Assembly: GCA_019347595.1 (NCBI GenBank) | Contig: JAHWLA010000061.1 | Span: forward strand, 1-11,923 | DNA: 11,923 bases | Direction of reading: 5' to 3' | Origin: Actinomycetota bacterium | GTDB lineage: Bacteria > Actinomycetota > Acidimicrobiia > Acidimicrobiales > JAHWLA01 | Part shown: in pieces, positions 1 to 6,206 of the stretch | Position numbering within the stretch: the first letter of the stretch is position 1 | Layout: every line of letters starts with the position of its first letter | The notes under the pieces: model-generated | Databases searched by the model: none | What the model saw: the letters and a program-made list of their open reading frames with translations, nothing else | Told to the model about the DNA's origin: nothing | Position numbers and translations under genes: made by a program

Positions 1-688
1 ACATCTCCACGAAGTCGGAGCCGGAGATGGAGAAGAACGGGACACCCGCCTCGCCCGCCACCGCCCGGGCCAGCAGCGTCTTGCCGGTGCCCGGCGGGCC
101 GAACAGGAGCACACCCTTGGGGATCTTGGCCCCGATGGCTTGGAACTTGGTGGGCGACTCCAGGAAGTCCTTGATCTCCTGGAGCTCGGCGACCGCCTCC
201 TGGGCGCCCGCCACGTCGGCAAACGTCACCTGCGGCTGGTCCTTGGAGACGAGCTTGGCCTTGGCCTTGCCGAACTGCATGACGCGGTTGCCGCCGCCCT
301 GCATCGAGTTGATGATGTAGATGAACCCGATGAACAGCAGGATGATGGGGAGGAAGTTGAACAGGAGCGACAACCAGACGTTGTCCTTCTCCTCCTTCGA
401 CTCCACGTCGACCTTCGGGTTGGCGTTGAGGAGCTGCTGGGTCAGCTCATCGGCGTACTCCGCCGGGAACTTGCCCTCGTACTCGGTGCCGTCGGAGAGC
501 TCGCCTTGCACCCGGTCGGGGCCCACGATCGTGGCGGAGCTCACCCGCCCCTCGGCGACGGCGACCTGAAGCTGGCTGAGGCTCAGCTCCTCCCGCTTGT
601 CCTCGCCGCCCAGCCAGGAGCTGGCGACGACGAGCACGACGAGACCGAGGATGACGTAGAAGGCGGTACTGCGGGAAAGTTTGCGCAC
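1..688 (-). CDS. ftsH: ATP-dependent zinc metalloprotease FtsH, N-terminal 229 residues (C-terminus beyond window)
   Basis: FtsH is a membrane-anchored AAA+ protease that extracts and degrades misfolded membrane proteins and short-lived regulators. The visible part has a short cytoplasmic start, a first membrane segment at about residues 8-27, an extracytoplasmic domain at about 28-103, a second membrane segment at about 104-127, then the AAA+ domain with Walker A GPPGTGKT at 197-204. The reading frame runs off the window at SGSDFVEM, just before the pore loop, so Walker B, the second region of homology and the HExxH protease site are not seen. I start it at GTG 688, which places the first hydrophobic segment correctly. 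The next upstream in-frame stop is the hpt stop itself, and no strong Shine-Dalgarno is visible. The 30-nt gap after hpt and the tilS-hpt-ftsH order match the well-known cluster of Bacillus and mycobacteria, which supports co-transcription. Confidence 0.96.
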   Translation of the reverse strand, partial: MRKLSRSTAFYVILGLVVLVVASSWLGGEDKREELSLSQLQVAVAEGRVSSATIVGPDRVQGELSDGTEYEGKFPAEYADELTQQLLNANPKVDVESKEEKDNVWLSLLFNFLPIILLFIGFIYIINSMQGGGNRVMQFGKAKAKLVSKDQPQVTFADVAGAQEAVAELQEIKDFLESPTKFQAIGAKIPKGVLLFGPPGTGKTLLARAVAGEAGVPFFSISGSDFVEM

Positions 689-718
689 GGTGCGTACCAG
701 GGTACTGCGGTGCCCCTG

Positions 719-1288
719 CTACGCCGGTCCGAGGTAGCGGCAGATGAAGGGCAGGTTGCGGTAGCGCTCGGCGACGTCGAGGCCGTAGCCGACGACGAAG
801 TCGGGCGGGATGGGGAAGCCCACGTAGCGCAGGTCGGGGTCGGACTTCTGGAGCCCGTCCTTCACGAACAGGGCGCACACCTCGAGCGACGCGGGCCCGC
901 GGGCCTGGAGGTTGCGGCGCAGGTACGACAGCGTGAGCCCGCTGTCGACGATGTCCTCCACCACCAGCACGTCGCGGCCGGACAGGTCGAGGTCGAGGTC
1001 CTTGACGATGCGCACCACGCCGCTCGTCTTGGTGGCGCTGCCGTACGACGACACCGCCATGAAGTCGAACTCGACGGGCAGGCGGATGGCGCGGGCCAGG
1101 TCGCTCATGAAGATGAAGGCGCCCTTGAGCACGCCGACGAGCAGCGGCGCCCGGCCCTCGTAGTCGCGCGTGATCTCCGCCCCCAGCTCGACGATGCGCC
1201 GCTGGAGGACGTCTTCGGGGACAACGATGTCTCCCAGGTTGGGATCGGCCTCGCCCATGCAGTCGGGCACTGTAGGCCGCAGGTTCAC
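719..1288 (-). CDS. hpt: Hypoxanthine(-guanine) phosphoribosyltransferase
   Basis: This purine-salvage enzyme joins hypoxanthine or guanine to PRPP, giving IMP or GMP in the cytoplasm. From the chosen start the protein has 189 residues, a normal length for the family. Visible motifs are VLKGAF (53-58), the flexible-loop SSYG (80-83), the PRPP-binding signature EDIVDSGLT (111-119) and the C-terminal FVVGYGLD (164-171) of the purine-binding side. I chose GTG 1288 because it overlaps the tilS stop as GTGA and has GGAG five bases upstream. ATG 1258 (179 residues, starting MGEADPN) is the main alternative but has no visible ribosome-binding site. The gene lies between tilS and ftsH, as in many Gram-positive bacteria, and is probably translated by coupling to tilS. 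Confidence 0.95.
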   Translation of the reverse strand: MNLRPTVPDCMGEADPNLGDIVVPEDVLQRRIVELGAEITRDYEGRAPLLVGVLKGAFIFMSDLARAIRLPVEFDFMAVSSYGSATKTSGVVRIVKDLDLDLSGRDVLVVEDIVDSGLTLSYLRRNLQARGPASLEVCALFVKDGLQKSDPDLRYVGFPIPPDFVVGYGLDVAERYRNLPFICRYLGPA

Positions 1289-2181
1289 GGGCGCTCCAAG
1301 AACAGCCGCCCTTGTGACCGGCGCACGCGCACACCGCCGCTCACCTCGCACGCCTTTACCTCGTTACGAGCCACCGCCAGTACCCGTTCCACCGATGCCG
1401 CGTCGGGCGGGTGCTCGCCCGTCAACAGCCGCCGTACCGCCCGACGGGCGAGCGGCGGCGGTGCAGCGGCCAGCGCCCGCGCGTCGGTGGGGTCGATGGC
1501 CGCCGCGAGCTCGTCGAGCAAGTCCGCGTCGTCGCGCAGCAAGGCCGCCTGCCGCACCAGCACGGGCACGACGTCGCGGGCGGCGACGGCGTTGAGCAAC
1601 GGGACGACCTCGTGGCGGATGCGGTTGCGGACGAAGGCGGGGTCGGCGTTGGACGGGTCCTCCACGGCAACCAGCCCTTCCGCCTCGCACAGCGCCCGCG
1701 CCTCCGCCCGACGCAGCGCCAACAGCGGCCGTTGGACGCGACCCGCATCGGTGTCGCGCAGCATGGGAGCCAGCCCGTCGAGCCCCGCGCCCCGCACGAG
1801 GTTGAGGAGCACCGTCTCGGCCAGGTCGTCGGCCGTGTGGCCGACCGCCACGCCCGCGGGCAGCACGGCGTAGCGGGCGTCGCGGGCGCGCGCTTCGAGG
1901 TTCGGCCCGGGATCGATCTCCACGCGCACGGCGGTGAAGCGGGCGCCGTAGCGAGCGGCGGCGGTTGCCACGACTTCACGCTCCCGGCCGGAACCCTCCC
2001 GCAGCCCGTGGTCGACGTGCCAGGCCGTCACGTCGCAGCCGGCGGCGACGGCCAGCACCAACAGGGCCAACGAGTCGGCGCCGCCGGAGACGGCGCAGTC
2101 GAGCGGCGTCCCGGGCGCGGGGAACGAGCAGCGGGCGAGGAGCGGCCCGAGATCAGGCGTCGTCGGCGGCAGGGAGCCCAC
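1285..2181 (-). CDS. tilS: tRNA(Ile)-lysidine synthetase
   Basis: TilS attaches lysine to C34 of tRNA-Ile(CAU), changing its decoding from AUG to AUA and its charging from Met to Ile. The N-terminal PP-loop ATPase motif is SGGADS (32-37), followed by HVDHGLR (55-61), GHTADDLAET (114-123), the RPLL segment (151-154) and the EDPSN...FVRNRIRH tRNA-recognition stretch (174-190). At 298 residues it is short compared with E. coli TilS (about 430) but typical of actinobacterial forms, which carry the catalytic domain and one small helical domain. The start is GTG 2181, which lies inside the end of the upstream response-regulator gene (29-bp overlap). No good alternative start lies between there and the PP-loop. 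It overlaps hpt by 4 bp if hpt starts at 1288. Confidence 0.95.
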   Translation of the reverse strand: MGSLPPTTPDLGPLLARCSFPAPGTPLDCAVSGGADSLALLVLAVAAGCDVTAWHVDHGLREGSGREREVVATAAARYGARFTAVRVEIDPGPNLEARARDARYAVLPAGVAVGHTADDLAETVLLNLVRGAGLDGLAPMLRDTDAGRVQRPLLALRRAEARALCEAEGLVAVEDPSNADPAFVRNRIRHEVVPLLNAVAARDVVPVLVRQAALLRDDADLLDELAAAIDPTDARALAAAPPPLARRAVRRLLTGEHPPDAASVERVLAVARNEVKACEVSGGVRVRRSQGRLFLERP

Positions 2182-2908
2182 CTTGCCGCGCCACGGCCAC
2201 CAGCTCGGGCACCGACTTCATGTCGAGCTTGCGGGCGATGCGCCGGAGGCTGGCGTACACGTTCGAGCGGCTGACGCAGAGGCGCTCGGCCGCCTCCCGC
2301 ACCGTCGGCGTCGTGGCCACCATGCCGAGCAGCTCCCGCTGCTTCACAGACAAGGTGGCCATGGCGTCCTTCGCCACTGCGGGAGGCCGGTACTGCTTGG
2401 GCTTGGCCTCCGGCGCCCCTTCGAGCTTGGTCAGCCGCGGACGGGCTGTGGTGGGGGGGGCGGCGTCGCCGCGCTCCATGCGGGCCAACTGCTCGAGTGC
2501 GGCGTGCTGCACCCGCCGTCGCTTCACCGGCTCCGGCTCGCCCTCCAGCGCGGCCCGCACCTCGCAGCGCAGGTCGGTGAGCGAGAACGGCTTGGGGATG
2601 TAGCGGATGGCGCCCTCGATGCCGCCCCGCAACCGGTCCATGTCGTCGGTGCGCGCCGTCAGCATGAGCACGGGGACCGCCGAGACGGGGTTGTCGCGCT
2701 GGGACTTGATCCGCGAGAGGACGCCCCAGCCGTCCAACCCGGGCATCATCACGTCGAGGACGATCACGTCGGGGACGTGGGATGTCAGATAGTCGAGCGC
2801 TTCGTGCCCGTCGTGCGCGGTGGCGACGGCATGGCCGTCGAGCTCGAGGTTGATGCGGACGAGTTCTCGGATGTCGTCTTCGTCATCGACGACGAGCACG
2901 GATGCCAT
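2153..2908 (-). CDS. Orphan response regulator, receiver domain plus LuxR-type helix-turn-helix
   Basis: This is a probable DNA-binding response regulator of 251 residues. The receiver domain (about 3-120) has the acidic pair D8/D9, the phospho-acceptor D52 in VLDVMMPGLDG, T84 and the conserved K106-P107. A charged, Pro/Ala-rich linker (about 121-180) leads to a LuxR/GerE-like helix-turn-helix (about 186-240) containing LSVKQRELLGMVATTPTVREA and a recognition helix near SRSNVYASLRRIA. No histidine kinase gene is in the window, so its partner and targets are unknown. The start is ATG 2908, 12 nt after the zincin stop, with no Shine-Dalgarno but with a TAGCCT hexamer 9 nt upstream that could allow a leaderless transcript. 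Its 3' end overlaps tilS by 29 bp. Function beyond transcriptional regulation cannot be read from the sequence. Confidence 0.9.
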   Translation of the reverse strand: MASVLVVDDEDDIRELVRINLELDGHAVATAHDGHEALDYLTSHVPDVIVLDVMMPGLDGWGVLSRIKSQRDNPVSAVPVLMLTARTDDMDRLRGGIEGAIRYIPKPFSLTDLRCEVRAALEGEPEPVKRRRVQHAALEQLARMERGDAAPPTTARPRLTKLEGAPEAKPKQYRPPAVAKDAMATLSVKQRELLGMVATTPTVREAAERLCVSRSNVYASLRRIARKLDMKSVPELVAVARQGGLPAADDA

Positions 2909-2934
2909 TTGACAGTCAGGCTACCGATTGACAG
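2909..2934 (-). promoter_or_regulatory. Candidate -10 element and TTGACAG direct repeat before the response regulator
   Basis: On the minus strand TAGCCT (2923-2918) fits the actinobacterial TANNNT -10 and ends 9 nt before the ATG. Two copies of a 7-bp repeat flank it (plus-strand TTGACAG at 2909-2915 and 2928-2934, 19 bp apart). This could be an internal promoter with an operator for autoregulation. No convincing -35 is seen and part of the site lies in the zincin coding end, so confidence is low. Confidence 0.25.
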
Positions 2935-3994
2935 CTCCCGCGGGTTGCACACGTTCGATCCACTTTTCCGGTTCGCGAACCTCGGCCAACGTCGGCAGCC
3001 AGTCCGGGCCCTCCCAGGCGCGGGCGAGGAGCTCGGGCCCGCCGACCCGTTCCACCGTCTCGATGAACCGCTCGCCCTGCTCGTACTGACGCATCTTGGC
3101 TTCCAGGCCGATCAGCTTCTGGAGCAGTCGGGCAGGCCCTTGGATCGACTGGCGGCGCTCCCGCAGCACGCGCCCGAACCGCTCGGCGCTGGGGATGCGG
3201 TCGGCGCCTGCCCGGTCCATGGTCACGTCGCCGTGGCCCTCCAGCAGGCTCATCAGCCCCTGGACCTGCAGCAACACTGCGTGCTGCTCGGGGCCGGCCA
3301 GCAGCGCGACCACGCCGCCCTCGTCGAGCGGGTTGCGTCCGGCCCGCACCTCGTCGACGGCCCGGCGCAGGGCGGCAAGGAACCGCTTGGGGTCGGGGTC
3401 GAGCGAGTCGAGGCTCTGCTCCACCAGCGAGCGGAAGTGGTCGCGCATCCACGGGATGCCGGTGAACTGCGCCCGGTGGGTCACCTCGTGGAGGGCCAGC
3501 CACAGCCGGAACTCGCGGGGTGGGAAGGCGAACCGCTTCTCCAGGGCCAACACGTTGGGCCCGACGTAGTACACGACGTCCTGGTCCTCGGGGTGGTCCT
3601 CTTCCACCAGGAGGAGGTCGTACTGGCCGAGCACCCGGGTCGACATCCAGCCCAGCATGGTGCCGAGCTGGGCGCCCGCCACCGCCCGGCTCACGGGGGC
3701 CACGGGGTTGTTGTCGAGGCGCGGGCCCAGCTTCTCGGTGACAGGCCGGAGCAGGCGGCGGAACGAGGCGATGTTGGCCCGCACCCAGCCCGCCCGGTCG
3801 GTCACGCGGGCGCGGGCAGGCCCGGACAGCGAACGCAGACCGGTGGCCTCGGCGACGAGCTCCTCGGCCTCGGCGGTGAGTTCGGCGAAGTCGGGCTCCA
3901 GCCCGGCGTAGTGGTACGAGGCGGCGAAGGGGTCGTGCCCGCCCACCCGGACAGCCACACGCTCGGCGAGGTCCCAGTTGACCGGGTCGCTCAC
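2921..3994 (-). CDS. Zinc-dependent metalloprotease, DUF2342 / 'coenzyme F420 biosynthesis-associated' family
   Basis: The 357-residue protein belongs to the actinobacterial DUF2342 (zincin_2) family, often named for its co-occurrence with coenzyme F420. Its substrate is not established. The zinc site is visible as HEVTH (169-173) within a helix, ALHEVTHRAQF, and the likely third ligand is E252 in LLEGHGD about 80 residues later, the spacing expected of a gluzincin. No signal peptide or membrane segment is apparent, so it is probably cytoplasmic. The start is GTG 3994, giving the N-terminus MSDPVNW, 31 nt after the stop of the small membrane protein. In mycobacteria the homologous gene (Rv3626c region) sits directly beside tilS and hpt; here a response regulator gene is interposed. 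A role in F420 metabolism is only an association. Confidence 0.9.
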   Translation of the reverse strand: MSDPVNWDLAERVAVRVGGHDPFAASYHYAGLEPDFAELTAEAEELVAEATGLRSLSGPARARVTDRAGWVRANIASFRRLLRPVTEKLGPRLDNNPVAPVSRAVAGAQLGTMLGWMSTRVLGQYDLLLVEEDHPEDQDVVYYVGPNVLALEKRFAFPPREFRLWLALHEVTHRAQFTGIPWMRDHFRSLVEQSLDSLDPDPKRFLAALRRAVDEVRAGRNPLDEGGVVALLAGPEQHAVLLQVQGLMSLLEGHGDVTMDRAGADRIPSAERFGRVLRERRQSIQGPARLLQKLIGLEAKMRQYEQGERFIETVERVGGPELLARAWEGPDWLPTLAEVREPEKWIERVQPAGAVNR

Positions 3995-4025
3995 CGTGGC
4001 CGCCGTTCCGCCGATTCCGCCGTGC

Positions 4026-4163
4026 CTACTGCTTCGGGTACTTCTGGGCCGTGACCTTCACCAGGTAGCCGACGAGCAGCATGAGCGTCGTCAGCACCGC
4101 GCCACCGACGAGGGCGAACGACAGCCAGTAGTGCCAGACCTTGGCGGCGAGGATCGGGTCCAT
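4026..4163 (-). CDS. Small single-pass membrane protein, 45 residues
   Basis: I do not recognise this gene. The frame from ATG 4163 encodes 45 residues: a short N-terminus (MDPILAAKVWHYW), one hydrophobic segment at about residues 14-36, then a basic, polar tail ending VTAQKYPKQ. All but one of the sense codons end in G or C, like the neighbouring real genes. The stretch fills almost exactly the space between the zinc-finger-like gene and the zincin gene. A TACGAT hexamer 8 nt before the ATG could give a leaderless start. No Shine-Dalgarno is seen. Orientation is uncertain: the single helix with a positive C-terminal tail suggests the C-terminus faces the cytoplasm. It may be the first gene of the unit leading to tilS-hpt-ftsH. 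Confidence 0.7.
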   Translation of the reverse strand: MDPILAAKVWHYWLSFALVGGAVLTTLMLLVGYLVKVTAQKYPKQ

Positions 4164-4171
4164 GGCGTTCG

Positions 4172-4201
4172 ATCGTAGGTCCGCCGGCTGCGGCGGTCGA
4201 A
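4172..4201 (-). promoter_or_regulatory. Candidate housekeeping promoter for the small membrane protein / zincin unit
   Basis: Minus-strand TTCGAC (4201-4196), an 18-bp spacer and TACGAT (4177-4172, matching TANNNT) lie directly upstream of ATG 4163. The -10 hexamer ends 8 nt before the start codon, which suits a leaderless mRNA and would explain the missing ribosome-binding site. The -35 match is partial, so this is a candidate only. Confidence 0.3.
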
Positions 4202-4207
4202 ACCGCC
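4192..4207 (-). other. Short RNA hairpin with UUCG tetraloop
   Basis: On the minus strand GGCGGT-TTCG-ACCGCC forms a perfect 6-bp stem closed by a UUCG loop, 10 nt after the stop of the zinc-finger-like gene. No U-run follows, so a classical intrinsic terminator is not supported. It could still end or stabilise the SigR-driven short transcript. It overlaps the candidate -35 of the next gene. Confidence 0.3.
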
Positions 4208-4217
4208 GGCACCGTGA

Positions 4218-4406
4218 TCAGGCGATCTTCTTGCCGCGGGTGCGGGGGACGGTGAGGGGCTCGTGCTGCGAGCAGTACTTGCCCGAGTTGTACATCGACA
4301 GCCGGGTCTCGCAGCCCGGCTCCTTGCAGACCCGCCCACGGCCGAACGACCTCGACGGCCGGCCACCACCATTGAAGGGGGTCCCTGCGACGGAACGCTC
4401 GCTCAT
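4218..4406 (-). CDS. Small zinc-finger-like protein, 62 residues, probable SigR target
   Basis: This is an unnamed small protein. Residues 27-48 hold a C-x4-C-x12-C-x2-H pattern (C27, C32, C45, H48) in the context VCKEPGCETRLSMYN...KYCSQHE, a spacing suited to one zinc ion. The N-terminal 25 residues are Gly/Arg/Ser-rich and probably flexible, and the C-terminus is basic (PRTRGKKIA). Small actinobacterial proteins with similar PGC.T.LS.YN cores are familiar to me, but I know of no established function. The start at ATG 4406 is supported by a SigR-type promoter whose -10 ends 10 nt upstream, which implies an almost leaderless message. The codons are strongly G/C-ending, as in real genes here. 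It follows the anti-sigma gene by 43 nt. A redox- or zinc-responsive nucleic-acid-binding role is plausible inference only. Confidence 0.75.
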   Translation of the reverse strand: MSERSVAGTPFNGGGRPSRSFGRGRVCKEPGCETRLSMYNSGKYCSQHEPLTVPRTRGKKIA

Positions 4407-4416
4407 CGATGCGAAG

Positions 4417-4442
4417 AACGCCCGCTGCAGCGGCCGTATTCC
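4417..4442 (-). promoter_or_regulatory. SigR-type promoter, GGAAT-N18-GTT
   Basis: Read on the minus strand, GGAAT (4442-4438) is followed by exactly 18 bases and GTT (4419-4417). This is the published consensus for Streptomyces SigR and close to that of mycobacterial SigH. It lies entirely between the anti-sigma stop (4450) and the start of the zinc-finger-like gene (4406). The geometry places transcription initiation within a few bases of the ATG. The spacer contains a 12-bp palindrome, CCGCTGCAGCGG (4422-4433), whose meaning is unknown. The promoter sits beside the genes for the sigma factor expected to read it. Confidence 0.7.
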
Positions 4443-4449
4443 GCAGGCC

Positions 4450-4709
4450 TTATGTGCCGTGTGTCGCTTCGTGGTCGATGGCCTGGGCGATGCGGCGGCG
4501 CAGCGATTCCGGCACCTCGTCGCGACATCGTGTGGCGATGACCGCCCGCAGCTCGGCCTCGAAGTCGAACGCCTCCAGGCACGGGAGGCAGGCGTCGAGG
4601 TGGCGCTGGATCTCGACCCGCTTGTCGGCCGTGAGCTCGCCGTCGAGGAAGTGGTAGAGCGTGTGGACGGCGTCGTTGCACTCGGGCTTGTGGGGCAGCT
4701 CCTCGCCCA

Positions 4710-4710
<1 letters not shown>
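4450..4710 (-). CDS. rsrA: Redox-sensing zinc anti-sigma factor, RsrA-like
   Basis: RsrA-type proteins hold SigR inactive in reducing conditions. Disulfide stress expels zinc and releases the sigma factor. This 86-residue protein has the zinc-associated anti-sigma motif H37-x3-C41-x2-C44 (RHLDACLPC) plus C11, all at the residue numbers known from Streptomyces coelicolor RsrA, and C62 in ATRC where that protein has C61/C62. The cysteine at position 3 of S. coelicolor RsrA is absent (Glu here). I start at ATG 4710 because its A is also the A of the sigma-factor TGA (TGATG), with GGGAG seven bases upstream. A TTG one codon earlier is possible but unlikely. Translational coupling should keep sigma and anti-sigma levels matched. 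Confidence 0.93.
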
Positions 4711-5276
<566 letters not shown>

Positions 5277-5283
5277 GGCTCGC

Positions 5284-5289
5284 ACACTA
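5284..5289 (-). promoter_or_regulatory. Candidate -10 element before sigR
   Basis: TAGTGT on the minus strand fits TANNNT and ends 7 nt before ATG 5276, which lacks a Shine-Dalgarno. A leaderless sigR message would result. No clear -35 is visible at 16-18 bp. The rest of the 190-bp gap up to the HNH gene shows only GC-rich repeats such as CGTGCGGCG and one small hairpin. Confidence 0.28.
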
Positions 5290-5401
5290 CCCGGGGAGGT
5301 GGGCCGCCCCGACAGTGGATTGCGTCACATCTGCGGCCGTCGGCGCCGTGCGGCGGCGTGCGGCGCGTCAATGACCCCGCGCCGCTTCCGGAGGCAACGA
5401 T

Positions 5402-5416
5402 GCCCGCTCAGCGGGC
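5402..5416 (-). terminator. Possible weak terminator hairpin after the HNH gene
   Basis: GCCCGC-TGA-GCGGGC (minus strand) makes a perfect 6-bp stem with a 3-nt loop about 60 nt past the HNH stop. The following bases (ATCGTTGCC) do not form a U-tract, so intrinsic termination would be weak at best. Confidence 0.25.
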
Positions 5417-5476
5417 GAATTTGCCTCAGTACTCGCCGGAGCCACGCGTGCGCACGCCCGCCGGCGTCATGTTCGG

Positions 5477-6079
5477 TCAGCTGTCGGTCGCAATGCCGTC
5501 GAGCTCGCGGAAATCGGTGGCGTCGCGGTTCGACTTGCCGCGGTTGCACACGTCGCACAGCGCCTGAAGGTTGTCCTCGTCGTTCGTTCCGCCCCGAGAG
5601 CGCGGCACGATGTGGTCGACCTGCAAGGGACGTTCTGCTGTGTGACAGAGGGAGCAGCGCCCGCCTGCGCGAACAAGGACGGAGTATCGAGTGCGCTCCG
5701 GGACCGGGGCGACCTCCGAAAGCGTGTAGTCCCAGACGCTCAGCCCTCGACGGCCGACGAACTCCTGGATGCGGTGCTCACATGCCGCCCTGACGCGTGC
5801 TCGTTCCCGGATGGGCAGGGCGCCCGCAGTCAGGCGGACGATGTCCCCGTCGCGCACGACTACCCCGTGCCGCTCCAGAACCGGGACCGGCATCTTCTTG
5901 ATTCGGTCCTCGTACCACCGGATATGCGCCTCGTCGGCAGCCAGGAAGGCGATCGCCAACTGCCGCACGGTCGCCGTGCCACCCGCCTCGACAAGCGTGC
6001 GCAACAACAACGGCTGGTACACGTGACTCATCCGCATCCGGCGGTCGATGAAATCGACGAGATCGTCTGCGTCCACCAC
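5477..6079 (-). CDS. HNH endonuclease with N-terminal helical/winged-helix-like region
   Basis: From the chosen start the protein has 200 residues. The C-terminal HNH/McrA-type nuclease domain is clear: zinc pair C142-x2-C145, VDHIVPRSRGG with the catalytic D155-H156, N170, a second zinc pair C175-x2-C178, and N179 in CNRGKSN. The N-terminal 90 residues (DDLVDFIDRRMRMSHVYQP...) contain no nuclease motif and look helical with a possible winged-helix end. I have seen this architecture annotated simply as HNH endonuclease; whether it acts in defence, repair or selfish mobility is unknown. The open frame extends to 6169, but the extra N-terminus (MRRSGVRIPSRAP) is only translation of the tRNA 3' half. 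I chose GTG 6079 with a GGGGG tract four bases upstream; GTG 6076 is equivalent. Base composition looks less GC-extreme than the flanks, which would fit acquisition. Confidence 0.85.
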   Translation of the reverse strand: MVDADDLVDFIDRRMRMSHVYQPLLLRTLVEAGGTATVRQLAIAFLAADEAHIRWYEDRIKKMPVPVLERHGVVVRDGDIVRLTAGALPIRERARVRAACEHRIQEFVGRRGLSVWDYTLSEVAPVPERTRYSVLVRAGGRCSLCHTAERPLQVDHIVPRSRGGTNDEDNLQALCDVCNRGKSNRDATDFRELDGIATDS

Positions 6080-6130
6080 CCGACCCCCGCTTTGGTGCAG
6101 CACGAACGGACCGACACCCGCTACCAGACG

Positions 6131-6206
6131 TGGAGCCCGAGAGGGGATTCGAACCCCTGACCTACGCATTACGAGTGCGTTGCTCTGCCGACTGAGCTAC
6201 CCGGGC
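6131..6206 (-). tRNA. tRNA-Thr(CGU), CCA encoded
   Basis: The minus strand folds into a full cloverleaf. The acceptor is GCCCGGG/CTCGGGC (one G-U), the D stem is GCTC/GAGC, and the anticodon stem is ACGCA/TGCGT with loop CTCGTAA, giving anticodon CGT, which reads the Thr codon ACG. The T arm is AGGGG-TTCGAAT-CCCCT. The discriminator is T (6134), followed by a genomic CCA (6133-6131). The first 10 bases overlap the holB 3' end. A TAACCT hexamer (6221-6216) 9 nt upstream of the mature 5' end may be its -10, but no good -35 accompanies it. Confidence 0.96.

Noticed and set aside
1289..1351. hpt frame extended upstream to 1351
   Set aside because: The extension overlaps the tilS 3' end deeply, whereas GTG 1288 has a GGAG and a 4-bp overlap.
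140..4054. Long plus-strand open frames (140-1873 and 2183-4054), and similar ones at 6440-7621 and 8292-9452
   Set aside because: They lie antisense to well-identified genes, encode Arg/Gly/Ala/His-rich strings with no motifs, and are what high-GC codon bias produces on the opposite strand.
4422..4433. 12-bp palindrome CCGCTGCAGCGG as a terminator of rsrA
   Set aside because: No loop and no U-run; it lies in the spacer of the SigR promoter and may be fortuitous.
5286..5476. SigR-type autoregulatory promoter upstream of sigR
   Set aside because: No GGAAT or GGAAC followed by GTT at 17-19 bp is present; only a GGAAG without a partner.
6080..6169. N-terminal extension of the HNH frame to 6169
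   Set aside because: The extra residues (MRRSGVRIPSRAP) are the translation of the tRNA-Thr 3' half, a known annotation artefact.
5286..6206. Genomic island integrated at tRNA-Thr
   Set aside because: No repeat of the tRNA 3' end is found downstream and there is no integrase; only a single nuclease gene is present.
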